Numbered from the stretch's first letter, positions 5,633-14,800 are shown. The stretch: 31,947 bases of DNA from an uncultured Microcaldota archaeon (GCA_903923795.1 CAIXYX010000078.1:1-31947); one strand, 5' to 3'. Numbers and translations are program-made. Notes: generated by a model not told the origin, from the letters alone.

Positions 5633-8335
5633 TTAAAAGAAAGCATCCAGCCCCTGCTGTTTTCCCCCTCTTTTCAAATCCTCTTCCTCAACGCCAAGCT
5701 CTTTCAGGATTTTGAGCACAGTCGGAATTATCTGGTGGTCAATGTAGTAGTCGGGGTCATAGTCTTTGGCATATTCGAGCAATTCCGCCTTTTCCGAGAC
5801 AGAAGTCTTCGAGGCTTTGGGGGTCTTGGTTGATTTTGTTTTTCCAGTTGATGTTTTTGATGAGCCCATTCTGGCAGCAGTTGTTCCGGGCGCTGTCTTT
5901 GTTTTCGATTTGACCGCCTCGCCGCTGTGCGCGCTCAATTCAGTCCCCACTCCGCTGCCCGAGCGCGTGATGACATAGCGCACAACTGATGACTGGCCCA
6001 TGCGCTCGCCTTTTCCTCGTCTGTTGTGTTTTAGCGCGGCCGCCAATTCGGGCGACATCACTTCGTATTTGTCAAGAGGCTTTACCAGCTGCGTCTCGAT
6101 GGCGAATTTCTCGAGCGGCATCTTGCCCCCTCTAATTTCGTTTACAACCTCACGAACTATGGCGACTGCTCTTTCCTTCGAGCCGTCCTTGAGGATTGCC
6201 TCGAGCACCTTGCGCTGCGTCTCGCGCGCGATGACTGACCAATCCCTTCTCACAAGTTCGAAGCCCCTGATTTTGATGCGCCCCTTCTCATCCATGAGCG
6301 CGTATTTCTTCTTGGCGCCGGTGGTTTTGTCGGTGTTGTTTGCAGCGCTGCCCGTGACTTTCTTGCTCACAAACACGCCGCGAGGGTAGAATGCCTCCAG
6401 CTCCAGTTCCATTCCGTGGGGCAGCGAGGTGTTCACCTCTTTCATCCAGGTAAGGACGTCCTCTTTCTTCTTGTTGTCCATGAGCAAAAAGCACGAATCC
6501 GTGTCCTGATAGAGAAGACGAAATCCCGCCTTCTCCGCCGACTCGCCGGTCTGCGTGATGAACTGCCGCCCCCACGCCGTCACAGATTCTGCCGCCGAGC
6601 GCGAATAATAGCGCGAGCGCGAAAATGCCAGATATCCGTAATACGAGTTTGCCAGAATTTTCAAAGACTGCTGGCGGGCGAACATGGCCCGATACTCGTC
6701 AGATGCAGGGTCGAGTTTCTTCAATTTGTCTTTCAATTCCGCGCGCGCCTTCATCACCTTGGCAAGCACTTCGGGGATAAGGCCTCTGTGCCGCTTGCAG
6801 AATCTCGCCCCTGTGGGCGAGACATAGCCGTCGGTTCTGCAACAGTCACAATTCTGCGTGAACGGGTCTATGTTGTGCGCCGTTATGATGGAGGGGTACA
6901 GTCCTCTGAAGTCGAACACCACCATATTCTCATAAATTCCGGGCGGAGGCGTGCGAACATATGCGCCCTGAATGGGGTTGAGCTCTCTTGCCTTCGCTTC
7001 CTCCTCGTTCGGCTTGTTTGGCACAATCGCCCCTCTTGCAACTGCTTCGTGCATCAAGAGAGACTCCACTAATTGCGAAGAGGTGGCGCCCACCACATCT
7101 GATGGAGATAACCTCGTCACTCTTGCCATCTCCAATTCAAGCGGAAGCACAAGCTGTGTCAATTCCCATGTGATGTGCGCATCCCCTTGTGAGTATTCGG
7201 CCAATTGCCCTATGCGGTGCGGGTCATCCCACATCTTGTATATATCGAGGCGGTCCATCTGCTCTTTTAGCACGCTCTTGTGCCCGGTCATTTCAGCGTA
7301 AGCATTCTCAAGAGTGAATCTGCTGATTTTCACCGCGCCGATGAACGAGAGAAAACGCAGTAATGGGAACAAGTCGACATAAATTCTGCCCTGTATCCGC
7401 GCCACATCTCGCATACCTCTCTTTCTCACCTTGAATGAGGAGCCATCCCTGCCCATCTTGAGCGGCGTGCGCAGCGCATCGGCGCGTGTCTGCAAATACG
7501 GCAAATCGAATTGCGTCGAATTATAGCCCGCGATGACTTCCGGGTCGAGCTCATGCAGCACTTGGCCGAATCTCTCAAGCATCCCTTTCTCGCTTATGCA
7601 GTCGGTGACGAACGGCTTGTCTTTCATCGATTTGTAAGTGAGCACTTTGCCATTTTTCGTGTCCATCGAATAGGAAATCATGATGCACGGGTCCTGCAAA
7701 GGCCTTGGCGCCCCTAATGGGTTGTAAGTCTCGATGTCAAATGTCATGGTGCGAAAAGTCGGATTAGCCTCCTTCTGTCCGATGATTTTGATGAGGCGCC
7801 TTCCCTGCCTCTCGTAAGTCAGCCTGCTCAGGGGCGAGAGCCCCTTGTCCATCATATAGCGTCTTCCGAAAATGATATTGTATTCCCACGCGTGCAAATC
7901 CTTGAACGCCGTGCGCAAATCCGGCACTTCGGGCGGGTGTTTGGCGATGACTTTGAGCACCTTTCTTTTTTTGCCCTCCACCTCGCGCTCAACCTCCTCG
8001 AATCTGATTGCATGTATGCGCATGCCTCTGTGCAGCGCGCTGGCTTTCATCAGTTCGGGTATTTTGCTGGCCGGCGCGTCGAGGTAGAAATATGGCTCGT
8101 ACCGGTCGTAGAGGTAGTAGAGCCGCTTGCCCTTCATCTGCAAACGCACTCGTGTCTCGTCGTTCTTGATGATGTAATCGACTTCGAGAATAATGCCTGA
8201 GCGTTTCTTCACCGGTGGTTTCGGCTTGGGGGTTTTTGGCGGCTTTGGCAAAGCAGCATTTTTCTCAAGCTGGCTGGCCGGGGCTGGGTGTGTGGCGGTG
8301 TGATGCTGATTCTGCCCGTGCTGCTCGCTCATCAT
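5633..8335 (-). CDS. polB: Replicative DNA polymerase, family B
   Basis: 900 aa. Proofreading exonuclease motifs are intact: Exo I FDIET (D200, E202), Exo II YNSTQFD (D277) and Exo III YSQGD (D385). Polymerase motif A is DFRGLYPSII (D475), motif B is KILANSYYGYL near 559, and motif C is YQDTDS (D611, D613). The Cys-rich segment CDCCRTDGY...FCKRH (496-515) is a usual archaeal PolB feature. The first 45 residues are a Gln/His/Pro/Lys-rich tail. A Ser/Thr/Lys-rich low-complexity stretch (about 795-845) interrupts the thumb before the conserved YDPDYYIDHQIIP. The last eight residues, QQGLDAFF, are a textbook PIP box for binding PCNA. No intein is present. ATGs at 8335 and 8332 are both possible starts. 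An A/T-rich stretch at 8358-8369 is the best promoter candidate. Confidence 0.96.
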   Translation of the reverse strand: MMSEQHGQNQHHTATHPAPASQLEKNAALPKPPKTPKPKPPVKKRSGIILEVDYIIKNDETRVRLQMKGKRLYYLYDRYEPYFYLDAPASKIPELMKASALHRGMRIHAIRFEEVEREVEGKKRKVLKVIAKHPPEVPDLRTAFKDLHAWEYNIIFGRRYMMDKGLSPLSRLTYERQGRRLIKIIGQKEANPTFRTMTFDIETYNPLGAPRPLQDPCIMISYSMDTKNGKVLTYKSMKDKPFVTDCISEKGMLERFGQVLHELDPEVIAGYNSTQFDLPYLQTRADALRTPLKMGRDGSSFKVRKRGMRDVARIQGRIYVDLFPLLRFLSFIGAVKISRFTLENAYAEMTGHKSVLKEQMDRLDIYKMWDDPHRIGQLAEYSQGDAHITWELTQLVLPLELEMARVTRLSPSDVVGATSSQLVESLLMHEAVARGAIVPNKPNEEEAKARELNPIQGAYVRTPPPGIYENMVVFDFRGLYPSIITAHNIDPFTQNCDCCRTDGYVSPTGARFCKRHRGLIPEVLAKVMKARAELKDKLKKLDPASDEYRAMFARQQSLKILANSYYGYLAFSRSRYYSRSAAESVTAWGRQFITQTGESAEKAGFRLLYQDTDSCFLLMDNKKKEDVLTWMKEVNTSLPHGMELELEAFYPRGVFVSKKVTGSAANNTDKTTGAKKKYALMDEKGRIKIRGFELVRRDWSVIARETQRKVLEAILKDGSKERAVAIVREVVNEIRGGKMPLEKFAIETQLVKPLDKYEVMSPELAAALKHNRRGKGERMGQSSVVRYVITRSGSGVGTELSAHSGEAVKSKTKTAPGTTAARMGSSKTSTGKTKSTKTPKASKTSVSEKAELLEYAKDYDPDYYIDHQIIPTVLKILKELGVEEEDLKRGGKQQGLDAFF

Positions 8336-8413
8336 TTCTCCTACTCGACACGCAGCCTAAAAAACAAATCTCCGATTAGGCAAATTGGAATGAAAAGTAA
8401 ATCCGAGCAGACT
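8336..8413 (-). promoter_or_regulatory. Gap between the COG1340-type gene and polB, with probable terminator and polB promoter
   Basis: Read on the minus strand, this 78-nt gap has a T-rich run (about 8383-8400, tttacttttcattcc) soon after the upstream gene and then a T-rich ATTTGTTTTTTAG (8357-8369) about 27 nt before the polB start. The first could end the upstream transcript and the second could act as a weak TATA region. Neither is a strong consensus. Confidence 0.3.
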
Positions 8414-9079
8414 CTACTCCTTCTTGCCGGCCGCGTCCGCCTCTTCGCGCGTGGCGGTCTCCTCGGCCTCGCCGGGCTTTCTCTTTATCTCGGCGATTTC
8501 CTCGAGCGAGACGAACGGGTCGACCTCTTTCATGTAGGGCTCCAGTTCCGCCTCCTCCTCCTCGCGGGCTTTTCGCTTCTCCTCGCCAAACGTCCTGCGC
8601 TCGCGCCGCTCATTCATCTCCTCGGCGCGCTTCTCGTCGGCTGCCTTGAGCTGCTGGTAAATGGCATCTATGTCTTTGCGCAATGTCTGCAATTCGCCGA
8701 CAAGCTTGCGCCTCTCGTCGCGCGAGACTTCGAGTTTTCCGCGCAGCGCCGCGCCCTCGCCTGACGCGTGGGCCTCTTTCTTGGCTGCGGCGAGTTCCGC
8801 CTGCATGCCGTCGAGCGTGCGTATCATGTCCCGCTCCTGCGCGGGCGTGTAGGCTGAAGTGGCGATTTGAAATTCCATCTTGTCGACCGCCTCGGCCAGT
8901 CTTGCCGGCGAGCGGGGGCGCTCGGAGCCGCGGGGCGGGGCGGGCAGGGCAATCAAATCACGGCGCAGCTTCTCAATCGTCTCGTTGCTGGTCTTTAATG
9001 TCTCGATAATCTGCCGCTTTCGCTGGAGCTTGGCTTGCATGGATTCCCGCAAAGCGGTGATGTCAGTGATATCAGTCAT
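8414..9079 (-). CDS. Archaeal coiled-coil protein (COG1340-like)
   Basis: 221 aa, highly charged, and predicted to be almost wholly alpha-helical coiled coil (residues about 10-185), with an acidic tail rich in Glu, Ala and Lys. The central segment KMEFQIATSAYTPAQERDMI matches the signature of the uncharacterised archaeal coiled-coil family COG1340, where a L/M-E-(W/F)-x-I-x-T motif is followed by a PxxE(R/K)xh segment. No catalytic motif is seen, and the function of the family is not established. A TTG at 9088 opens the frame, but the first ATG is at 9079 and has an AT-rich TATA-like stretch (9101-9110) about 26 nt upstream. It lies 78 nt upstream of polB on the same strand; whether it shares its transcript is unclear. 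Confidence 0.7.
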   Translation of the reverse strand: MTDITDITALRESMQAKLQRKRQIIETLKTSNETIEKLRRDLIALPAPPRGSERPRSPARLAEAVDKMEFQIATSAYTPAQERDMIRTLDGMQAELAAAKKEAHASGEGAALRGKLEVSRDERRKLVGELQTLRKDIDAIYQQLKAADEKRAEEMNERRERRTFGEEKRKAREEEEAELEPYMKEVDPFVSLEEIAEIKRKPGEAEETATREEADAAGKKE

Positions 9080-9123
9080 CGAATTCAACTGCTAAAGATT
9101 GATTTGAATAGACGTACATCAGC

Positions 9124-9145
9124 TGCGCAGAAAGAACTTATAAAG
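9124..9145 (+). repeat. TATA-like repeat, copy 1
   Basis: TGCGCAGAAAGAACTTATAAAG. It shares GCAGAAA...CTTATAAAG with the copy 60 nt downstream. On the plus strand a purine-rich BRE-like GAAAGAA precedes TTATAAA. A transcription start near 9167 would fit, next to an ATG at 9169. On the minus strand the same element reads CTTTATAAG and could serve the coiled-coil gene with a leader of about 35 nt. Confidence 0.5.
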
Positions 9146-9184
9146 CCAATCGGCAGACCCGCTTTGTGATGCGTCGGGGTAATA

Positions 9185-9205
9185 TGTGCAGAAACTCTTA
9201 TAAAG
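9185..9205 (+). repeat. TATA-like repeat, copy 2
   Basis: TGTGCAGAAACTCTTATAAAG, the second copy of the element at 9124-9145. A plus-strand start near 9227 would place the two downstream hairpins within the first 85 nt of a transcript that has no ORF start nearby. Confidence 0.5.
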
Positions 9206-9226
9206 TCCCGTCATCCTTATCTCGTA

Positions 9227-9320
9227 GCCTATCCGTCTTTTGTTCCGCAGGCCCGTTGCGGCGTGCGGAAAACTGGTCGCCTTGCCGGCGTCGCTCTAAT
9301 GGCGTCGGCCTAATTTTGTC
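9227..9320 (+). ncRNA. Candidate small structured RNA
   Basis: Two stem-loops follow the second TATA-like repeat. Stem 1 pairs TTCCGCA (9243-9249) with TGCGGAA (9264-9270). Stem 2 pairs GCCGGCG (9284-9290) with CGTCGGC (9303-9309), including one G-U. A short T-run follows (9313-9318). The two-hairpin layout recalls H/ACA guide RNAs, but I cannot place convincing H/ACA boxes or a kink-turn. No match to a tRNA, 5S, SRP or RNase P RNA is seen. Confidence 0.25.
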
Positions 9321-9344
9321 AACCGCCAGCGAAGAGACTATGGG

Positions 9345-9370
9345 CAAGGAAATGAAAGAAAGTGAAAATA
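9345..9370 (-). terminator. T-rich terminator after GAPDH
   Basis: On the minus strand, 13 nt beyond the GAPDH stop, the sequence reads TATTTTCACTTTCTTTCATTTCC, a run of short T-tracts typical of archaeal transcription ends. Confidence 0.4.
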
Positions 9371-9382
9371 CAGGTTCTTGTT

Positions 9383-10387
9383 TTACAATATCCTCGTAAC
9401 CATGTCTACCATGCGGTTCGAGAATCCCCACTCGTTGTCATACCATGCCAGCACTTTTGCTGATTTGCCAATGGCAATGGTCGACAATCCATCCACAATG
9501 GCCGAATGCGGGTCGCCCACTATGTCTGAGGAAACGAGCGGCTCCTCCGAATATTCCATGATGCCTTTGAGCGGGCCATTCGCCGCTTTCTTTAGCGCGG
9601 CATTTATTTCCTCTTTTGTCGCTTGCTTGCCCAATGTCACGCTCAAATCATTTATCGAGCCGCAGGGAATCGGCACTCTCAAGCTCAAGCCATCCAGTTT
9701 GCCTTTCATTTCGGGCAGCACTTCGCCAATTGCCTTCGCCGCGCCCGTAGTCGTCGGAATGATGTTGATGGCGGCCGCCCTCGCCCTGCGCGGGTCCTTG
9801 TGCCCCACATCCAAAATGCGCTGGTCATTTGTGTAGGCATGGCAAGTGGTCATGAAGCCCTCCACAATGCCGAAATTGTCGCAAAGAGTCTTTGCCACCG
9901 GCGCGAGGCAGTTGGTGGTGCAGCTTCCCATGGAAATTACTGTGTGTTTCTTCCTGTCATAGGCCTTCTCATTCACGCCCAGCACTATGGTTACATCTGC
10001 CCCGCCTTTTTTCGCCGGAGCCGACAGCAACACTTTTTGCGCGCCAGCCATCAAGTGCTTGCCGCAGCCTTCCTTGTCTGTGAATGCGCCCGTGCATTCG
10101 AGCACGGTCTCCACGCCAAATTTCTTCCAGGGCAATTTCTCGGGCTCGCGCTCGAGCAGAATCGGGATTTTTACTCCGTCCACGCTGATGAAGTCCGCGC
10201 CGGCCTTTATGTCTTCCTCCAATTTGCCGTGCACTGAATCATATTTGAGCAATTGCGCCGCCTGCGCAGCGCCGCCGGGGTCGTTTATGGCCACCAGCTC
10301 GAATTTCTTGCCAAGCAATTCGCGCTTCATGGCTGCGCGAAGCACGAGGCGTCCGATGCGCCCGAATCCGTTGATGGCAACCTTCAT
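9383..10387 (-). CDS. gap: Glyceraldehyde-3-phosphate dehydrogenase, bacterial/eukaryotic class I type
   Basis: 334 aa phosphorylating GAPDH. It interconverts glyceraldehyde 3-phosphate and 1,3-bisphosphoglycerate. The sequence is class I (NGFGRIGR at 6-13, SCTTNC with catalytic C156, YDNEWGFSNRM near the end), not the archaeal class II enzyme. Two coenzyme-specificity spots look unlike NAD-only enzymes. NDPGG after beta-2 resembles the NDTGG of dual NAD(P) GAPDHs. VGHKD replaces the usual LPHKD of NAD-specific forms. NADPH use is therefore plausible but inferred. The ATG at 10387 is preferred over 10393 because GAGGTG (10395-10400) sits 7 nt upstream and the protein then begins MKVAINGFGR. 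It is divergent from pgk, which catalyses the next reaction. Confidence 0.95.
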   Translation of the reverse strand: MKVAINGFGRIGRLVLRAAMKRELLGKKFELVAINDPGGAAQAAQLLKYDSVHGKLEEDIKAGADFISVDGVKIPILLEREPEKLPWKKFGVETVLECTGAFTDKEGCGKHLMAGAQKVLLSAPAKKGGADVTIVLGVNEKAYDRKKHTVISMGSCTTNCLAPVAKTLCDNFGIVEGFMTTCHAYTNDQRILDVGHKDPRRARAAAINIIPTTTGAAKAIGEVLPEMKGKLDGLSLRVPIPCGSINDLSVTLGKQATKEEINAALKKAANGPLKGIMEYSEEPLVSSDIVGDPHSAIVDGLSTIAIGKSAKVLAWYDNEWGFSNRMVDMVTRIL

Positions 10388-10394
10388 GAGCATC

Positions 10395-10497
10395 CACCTC
10401 TAGCATTGATTTTTCCCAACTGAGCCAACTTTGTTGATGAAGTTTAAAGGTTTTGTCATCCATGCCTCGTTTATCCCCGAGATTGTCGATAAGAGGT
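10395..10497. promoter_or_regulatory. Shared bidirectional promoter and ribosome-binding sites of gap and pgk
   Basis: The palindrome TTTAAA (10443-10448) is the only TATA candidate between the divergent genes and lies exactly midway between the start codons at 10387 and 10504 (58.5 nt each way). Starts of transcription near 10419 (minus) and 10472 (plus) would give leaders of about 32 nt. Both leaders carry a Shine-Dalgarno-like sequence: GAGGTG (10400-10395, minus) and GAGGT (10493-10497, plus). Confidence 0.55.
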
Positions 10498-10503
10498 TAT
10501 GCC

Positions 10504-11799
10504 ATGGTGAACCGCTCATTTCTGACGTTGGATGATAAGCCCCTGTCTGGCAAGACTGTTTTTGTCCGCGTGGACCTCAACTGCCCGGTCGATGAGAAGA
10601 CGAAGAAGCCACAGCTCTCGCCCCGAATAACGGCACATGCGCGCACAGTGCTCGACCTCTCGCTCTCGGGGGCAAAGACAGTTCTCTTGGCGCATCAGGG
10701 GCGAGCCGGGGACGATGATTTCACCTCGCTCGAATTCCATGCGAAATTGTTGCAGAAAGAAGTGGCGAAATTGGCCAAAAAGACCGGAGAAAAAGCGGCA
10801 TCAGGCGAAAAGAAATCCGCGCCCGGCGAAAAGAAGCCCGCGCCGAAAATCAAATTTGTCGACGACGTGTGCGGGGAAAAATCCAAGGGAGCCATCAAGG
10901 CGCTGAAAGCGGGCGAAGTCATCCTCCTCCAAAACGTCCGCTACCTCGACGACGAGACGAAGTTCGAGAAAAATGGCGGAAAGAGCGAGCTGGTGTCGAA
11001 CCTCTCGCAATTCTGCGACATCTTCGTTCTCGATGCATTCTCATGCGCTCATAGGGCGCACGCCTCTGTGGTCGGATTCAGCTCAAAGCCTTGCCTCGCA
11101 GGCAGGGTGATGGCGCAGGAATTGGGCGCACTTGAGAGTTTCCACAACCCCAAACCCCCAGTCGTCTTCGTGATGGGGGGCGCGAAACCCGACGACAGCC
11201 TTCCCATCCTCGCCTCCTGGCTCGAGGCAAAGAAATTGGATTACGCTCTTTGCGGCGGAGTGCTGGGCAGCCTCATGCTGCTTGCGTCAGGCCGCAAATT
11301 GGGTGAGACTGAAGAATTTTTGGCGAAAAAAGAGGTGCTGGTCAAATTGGACGACGCCCGCGCGCTCATTGCGAAATACTCGAAGCAAATCGTGCTGCCC
11401 ATAGATATGGTGGTGGATGACAAAGGAAAGGCGAAAATACTCGAGGTCAGCGAACTTCCCTCCCTTAATTCTATTTCCGACATCGGCCCCAAGACCTCGA
11501 AGCATTTCGGCGGGATTATCTCGACTGCCGGCTCAATCGTCATGAACGGGCCGATGGGTGTGTATGAAAAGGATGAGTTTTCGAACGGCACAAAAAAAGT
11601 GCTGGAGGCAGTCTCCAAATCTTCCGGTTTCTCCCTCCTCGGCGGCGGGCATACTCTCTCGGCATTGGACAAATTCAAGATAGACCGCTCGCATCTTGGC
11701 TATGTCAGCCTGTCGGGAAAAGCGCTCATCGAATACCTGTCGGGCGAGAAGCTGCCGGGGGTGGAGATGCTGCGGGCATGGAGCGGCAAGGCCCCCTGA
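10504..11799 (+). CDS. pgk: Phosphoglycerate kinase
   Basis: 431 aa, slightly long. It transfers phosphate between 1,3-bisphosphoglycerate and ADP. Family landmarks are VFVRVDLNCPVD (residues 19-30), the substrate-loop AHQGRAGDDDF, the basic-patch AFSCAHRAHAS, GGAKPDDSLPIL and the nucleotide-loop GGGHTLSAL near 380. These look like archaeal PGK. A Lys/Pro/Ala-rich insertion at about 93-115, with repeated GEKK(S/P)AP, accounts for the extra length. It lies in the N-terminal domain at a surface loop. The ATG at 10504 is chosen for its upstream GAGGT and the MVNRSFLTLDD start. An ATG at 10462 lies upstream of the predicted transcription start. T-rich sequence follows the stop (11811-11830). Confidence 0.95.
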   Translation: MVNRSFLTLDDKPLSGKTVFVRVDLNCPVDEKTKKPQLSPRITAHARTVLDLSLSGAKTVLLAHQGRAGDDDFTSLEFHAKLLQKEVAKLAKKTGEKAASGEKKSAPGEKKPAPKIKFVDDVCGEKSKGAIKALKAGEVILLQNVRYLDDETKFEKNGGKSELVSNLSQFCDIFVLDAFSCAHRAHASVVGFSSKPCLAGRVMAQELGALESFHNPKPPVVFVMGGAKPDDSLPILASWLEAKKLDYALCGGVLGSLMLLASGRKLGETEEFLAKKEVLVKLDDARALIAKYSKQIVLPIDMVVDDKGKAKILEVSELPSLNSISDIGPKTSKHFGGIISTAGSIVMNGPMGVYEKDEFSNGTKKVLEAVSKSSGFSLLGGGHTLSALDKFKIDRSHLGYVSLSGKALIEYLSGEKLPGVEMLRAWSGKAP

Positions 11800-11850
11800 A
11801 TCTGCCGAATGTTTTCTCTCCCGTATTTTCCGCCGGATTCTTTAGTTTTA

Positions 11851-11886
11851 TTTATAACACTTGTCTCCCTTTTACGAGAAGGGGGG
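11851..11886 (+). promoter_or_regulatory. Promoter of the giant-protein operon
   Basis: TTTATAA (11851-11857) predicts a start of transcription near 11881. A run of six G (11881-11886) lies 4 nt before the ATG at 11891 and could act as an imperfect Shine-Dalgarno sequence. A TTG at 11861 would lie upstream of the transcript. Confidence 0.5.
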
Positions 11887-11890
11887 TTTC

Positions 11891-14800
11891 ATGTTCATCT
11901 TCCAATCCTTGAAGCAACAATACCGTTCCCAAGCGCAAGTGTCCGCCGAGCAGAAAACCCTCGATTATCTCGAGAACACCTATTTCCCGAAGTTCATATC
12001 TGATTATTGCAAAAATTCCCCCAATCCGACTCTTTTCACCCTCAATGAGGTCATCGGGGCGCTGAAGATAGACGATTTCAACTCATATGTGAATTCAGAC
12101 AAGAATCTGAGCAAGGTCGACAAAGAGATTATCAAGGAGCAGGCAGACCGCAAGACTGCTGCCGGTCAGACGACTTTATTCATCAGGTGCCGCGAATCCC
12201 TCGATGTGCTCGTGCGTTACGCCCGCATGCGGGCCAACGGCTCCAAAGTCCCTGCATATGACGACGTGGCCGTGAAGGAGATGTGCGATTTCTTCGACAA
12301 GCTTGGCGGGGGCATCTACAAAGTGCCAAACCCCGAGTCCTGCGGCACCAGCATATCCACTCTTCTCACAATCGGGCGCACGTATGGCGGCGCTGACCTG
12401 AAAAAAGACGCTTCAGAAGAGGGGTATAACTCGCAAGGAGATGCGAATCAGCTTGAAATACTGCGCAAATGCAAAAAAGTATTCGAAGACCTTGGCATCG
12501 ATCCGGGGAAAACAATCGGCAGCGGAGCGAAATTATCCCTCTACACTCCCGTGCCAAAGCCAACCGAGTCTCAGGTGCTCGGGCCGGCCGGGCCGACCAT
12601 AAACGAGAAAGAGGAGTACGAGAATATCCCCTGGGTGCTATCATCGGATTTCCTCTATCCCCACTCATGGATGACCAACAGGCCATATGCGAAAAAATTC
12701 GTTGCGGCACCGCAGCCGGTAACCGCCAACGCCCTCCGCTCGATACTCAACGACATTGTCGATTTCGGCCACACCAATGGCCTGGACGACGCATCGATCC
12801 TAAAGGCGTGTTTCGGATATCGTGAGAATGGCAAAATCGTCAATCTTGTCGTAGGCATAAATGGCGGGTATCCCGTTTTCGATCAGGACGCAGTGGAGCG
12901 GATGGCCGAAAAAATCGAGAGCATGGGCGGTTTGAATTTCAATCCCGACGTGGCGGAAAGCGCCATAAAGAAATATCTCGGAATCACAACCCGGCCCGGC
13001 AAGGACGTCATGAACTTCGGCCTCGCCGCCTCGTCGATGAAACTCGGCAACGAATTGGTGCTGCGCGAATTCCTCAAAGCCATAGTGAAGGAGGGCGCGG
13101 CAGGCGGGCGAGAAAAAAACGGGATTTTCGCATGGAAAGACAAGGATTTCCAGATTCATCTCAAAAAAAGCCTTCACAGCAGGGTGCTGGACGTCAGTGT
13201 TTCCGGAAAGCCTGCCTCCACGATAGAAGAGGAGATAAACTCCCAGCTAAAAGAGCGTGCGCAGTTCCACATAGAATGGAGCGAGCCCACCGCCTCCGGC
13301 AGGACGAATTCGCAGGTCGTCGAGAAGCTGATCTCGGATAAAGACCCCAAACAACTGCTGGAGCTCAAAGACAGCTGCAACAATATCGTCCTCGCGCGCT
13401 TTGATCCAAATGCTGGCAAAATCGAGCTTTTGAAATCCGCGAAATTCAAGGCTCTTAGCATCGCCACACTCGGCGAATCCGCCGATTTCAGCGGTTCAAC
13501 CCTGCCGCTGACTCCGGAGATAGAGTCAAAACTCATCAACATGGACTTCAACGTGGCATATTACAGCTACAATAGGCCCGGCGGCAGGAATGCGCCGACG
13601 TTCGACCCGGCCGAAGACCCTGAATTCGCCGGCGACGATAACACGTTCATCCGCAATCTCATGGCCATGCCGCTTGTCCGTGTGGTCCGTGTGAGCGAAG
13701 ACGAGGCGCGCGAATTCGTGAAAGCCGAGAGAAGCAGCCGCTTCTCCGACATCAATGATACGCGCAGCGGGCCTCTGGCTGTCTGGTTGCAATCCCGGCT
13801 GTTCTGCGTCGCCAAAGGAACCACCGAGCATCCGATCCCCGACGACCAGGAGCAGATAAAACTGCGGGACCAGCTCAACAAGTTCATCACTAACCGCTCT
13901 CAGCCATATCTTGATCTGGATTTCGGGGATGATCTAAAGTATCACATCACGCGAGATAATGCGAAAAACGAAGTGGAAGTGCAGAACATCTCGAAAGATT
14001 TTGACAAATACGCCAATGATATCCTCAACCCCTCCGGCAGTTTCGATTATCTGGGCTGGCTCGCCGCGCGCAAGGACAAAAACGGGATTGAATTGAAGAG
14101 CCATCCGATATTCTTCGGCCTCAACAACACCGGCACGCGCGTGACTTGCATAGGCGCCGATGCCCCGACGCGCATGCGTCTGGCGGCCAACCAACCGGAA
14201 TACAACGTGAATCTCGGCGAAACGGCGACTGTTGGTTTCAGCGTCACAAACGACTATGTCATGGACCCGACAAAGAAACGGCTTGCCGACCCAAAGCGCA
14301 AATCCACGAATCAGGACGTCACGATTTACGCAGACATCTATGGCCCATATATGACGCAACAGTCCGGCACGATCCCCTCCATCCTCCAATTCACCCAGAA
14401 AGGGGACGTGATGAACCTGGTGGTGGACACGAATAAACTCGGCGAGACGAAATACCTCAAAGTGACCTACTCTGATCTGGGCCCGTCAAAAGTCCAGCCC
14501 GATGTCCTCACCATGCCTCCATCAAAAGACAACAAGATGGTCGAGGTCGCCTTCTCGTTCGACGCTGCGCGCGAGGAGAAACGGCGCTATCTGGTCGTTG
14601 CCTCCGGAGTCGTCACCCCTCTGGCCGACCCTCTTGGCAGCGTAAGCATAGGCAACACGCTCTACAACGAACTCTCGTTCGAGAACCTCACTGGAAACCC
14701 AAGCTCTTGGCTGAACGTGAACATGAGCAAGACCAAGTCATATATCCTGCGCATGCTCGAGGGGCCGGGCATAGATTTCAGCGCCTCGGGCGCGGTGAGC

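Larger units (their letters stand above)
9080..9382. other. Gene-poor region with tandem TATA-like repeats and two hairpins
   Basis: About 300 nt lie between GAPDH and the coiled-coil gene, both minus strand. No convincing protein gene is visible. The region holds two copies of a promoter-like repeat (9124-9145 and 9185-9205), two GC-rich stem-loops (9243-9270 and 9284-9309) and, at the GAPDH end, a minus-strand T-rich tract. Confidence 0.5.

Noticed and set aside
5633..8335. Possible intein in PolB
   Set aside because: Motifs A, B and C are uninterrupted and no splicing-junction sequences are seen. The only insert is a short Ser/Thr/Lys-rich stretch.
9166..9399. 77-codon frame after the first TATA-like repeat
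   Set aside because: The ATG at 9169 is well placed relative to the TATA element, but the protein is Ser/Arg-rich without a domain and crosses the hairpins and the GAPDH terminator. It is more likely chance.
10453..10503. Earlier starts of PGK (TTG 10453, ATG 10462)
   Set aside because: Both lie upstream of the transcription start predicted from the only TATA box. The ATG at 10504 has a ribosome-binding site.
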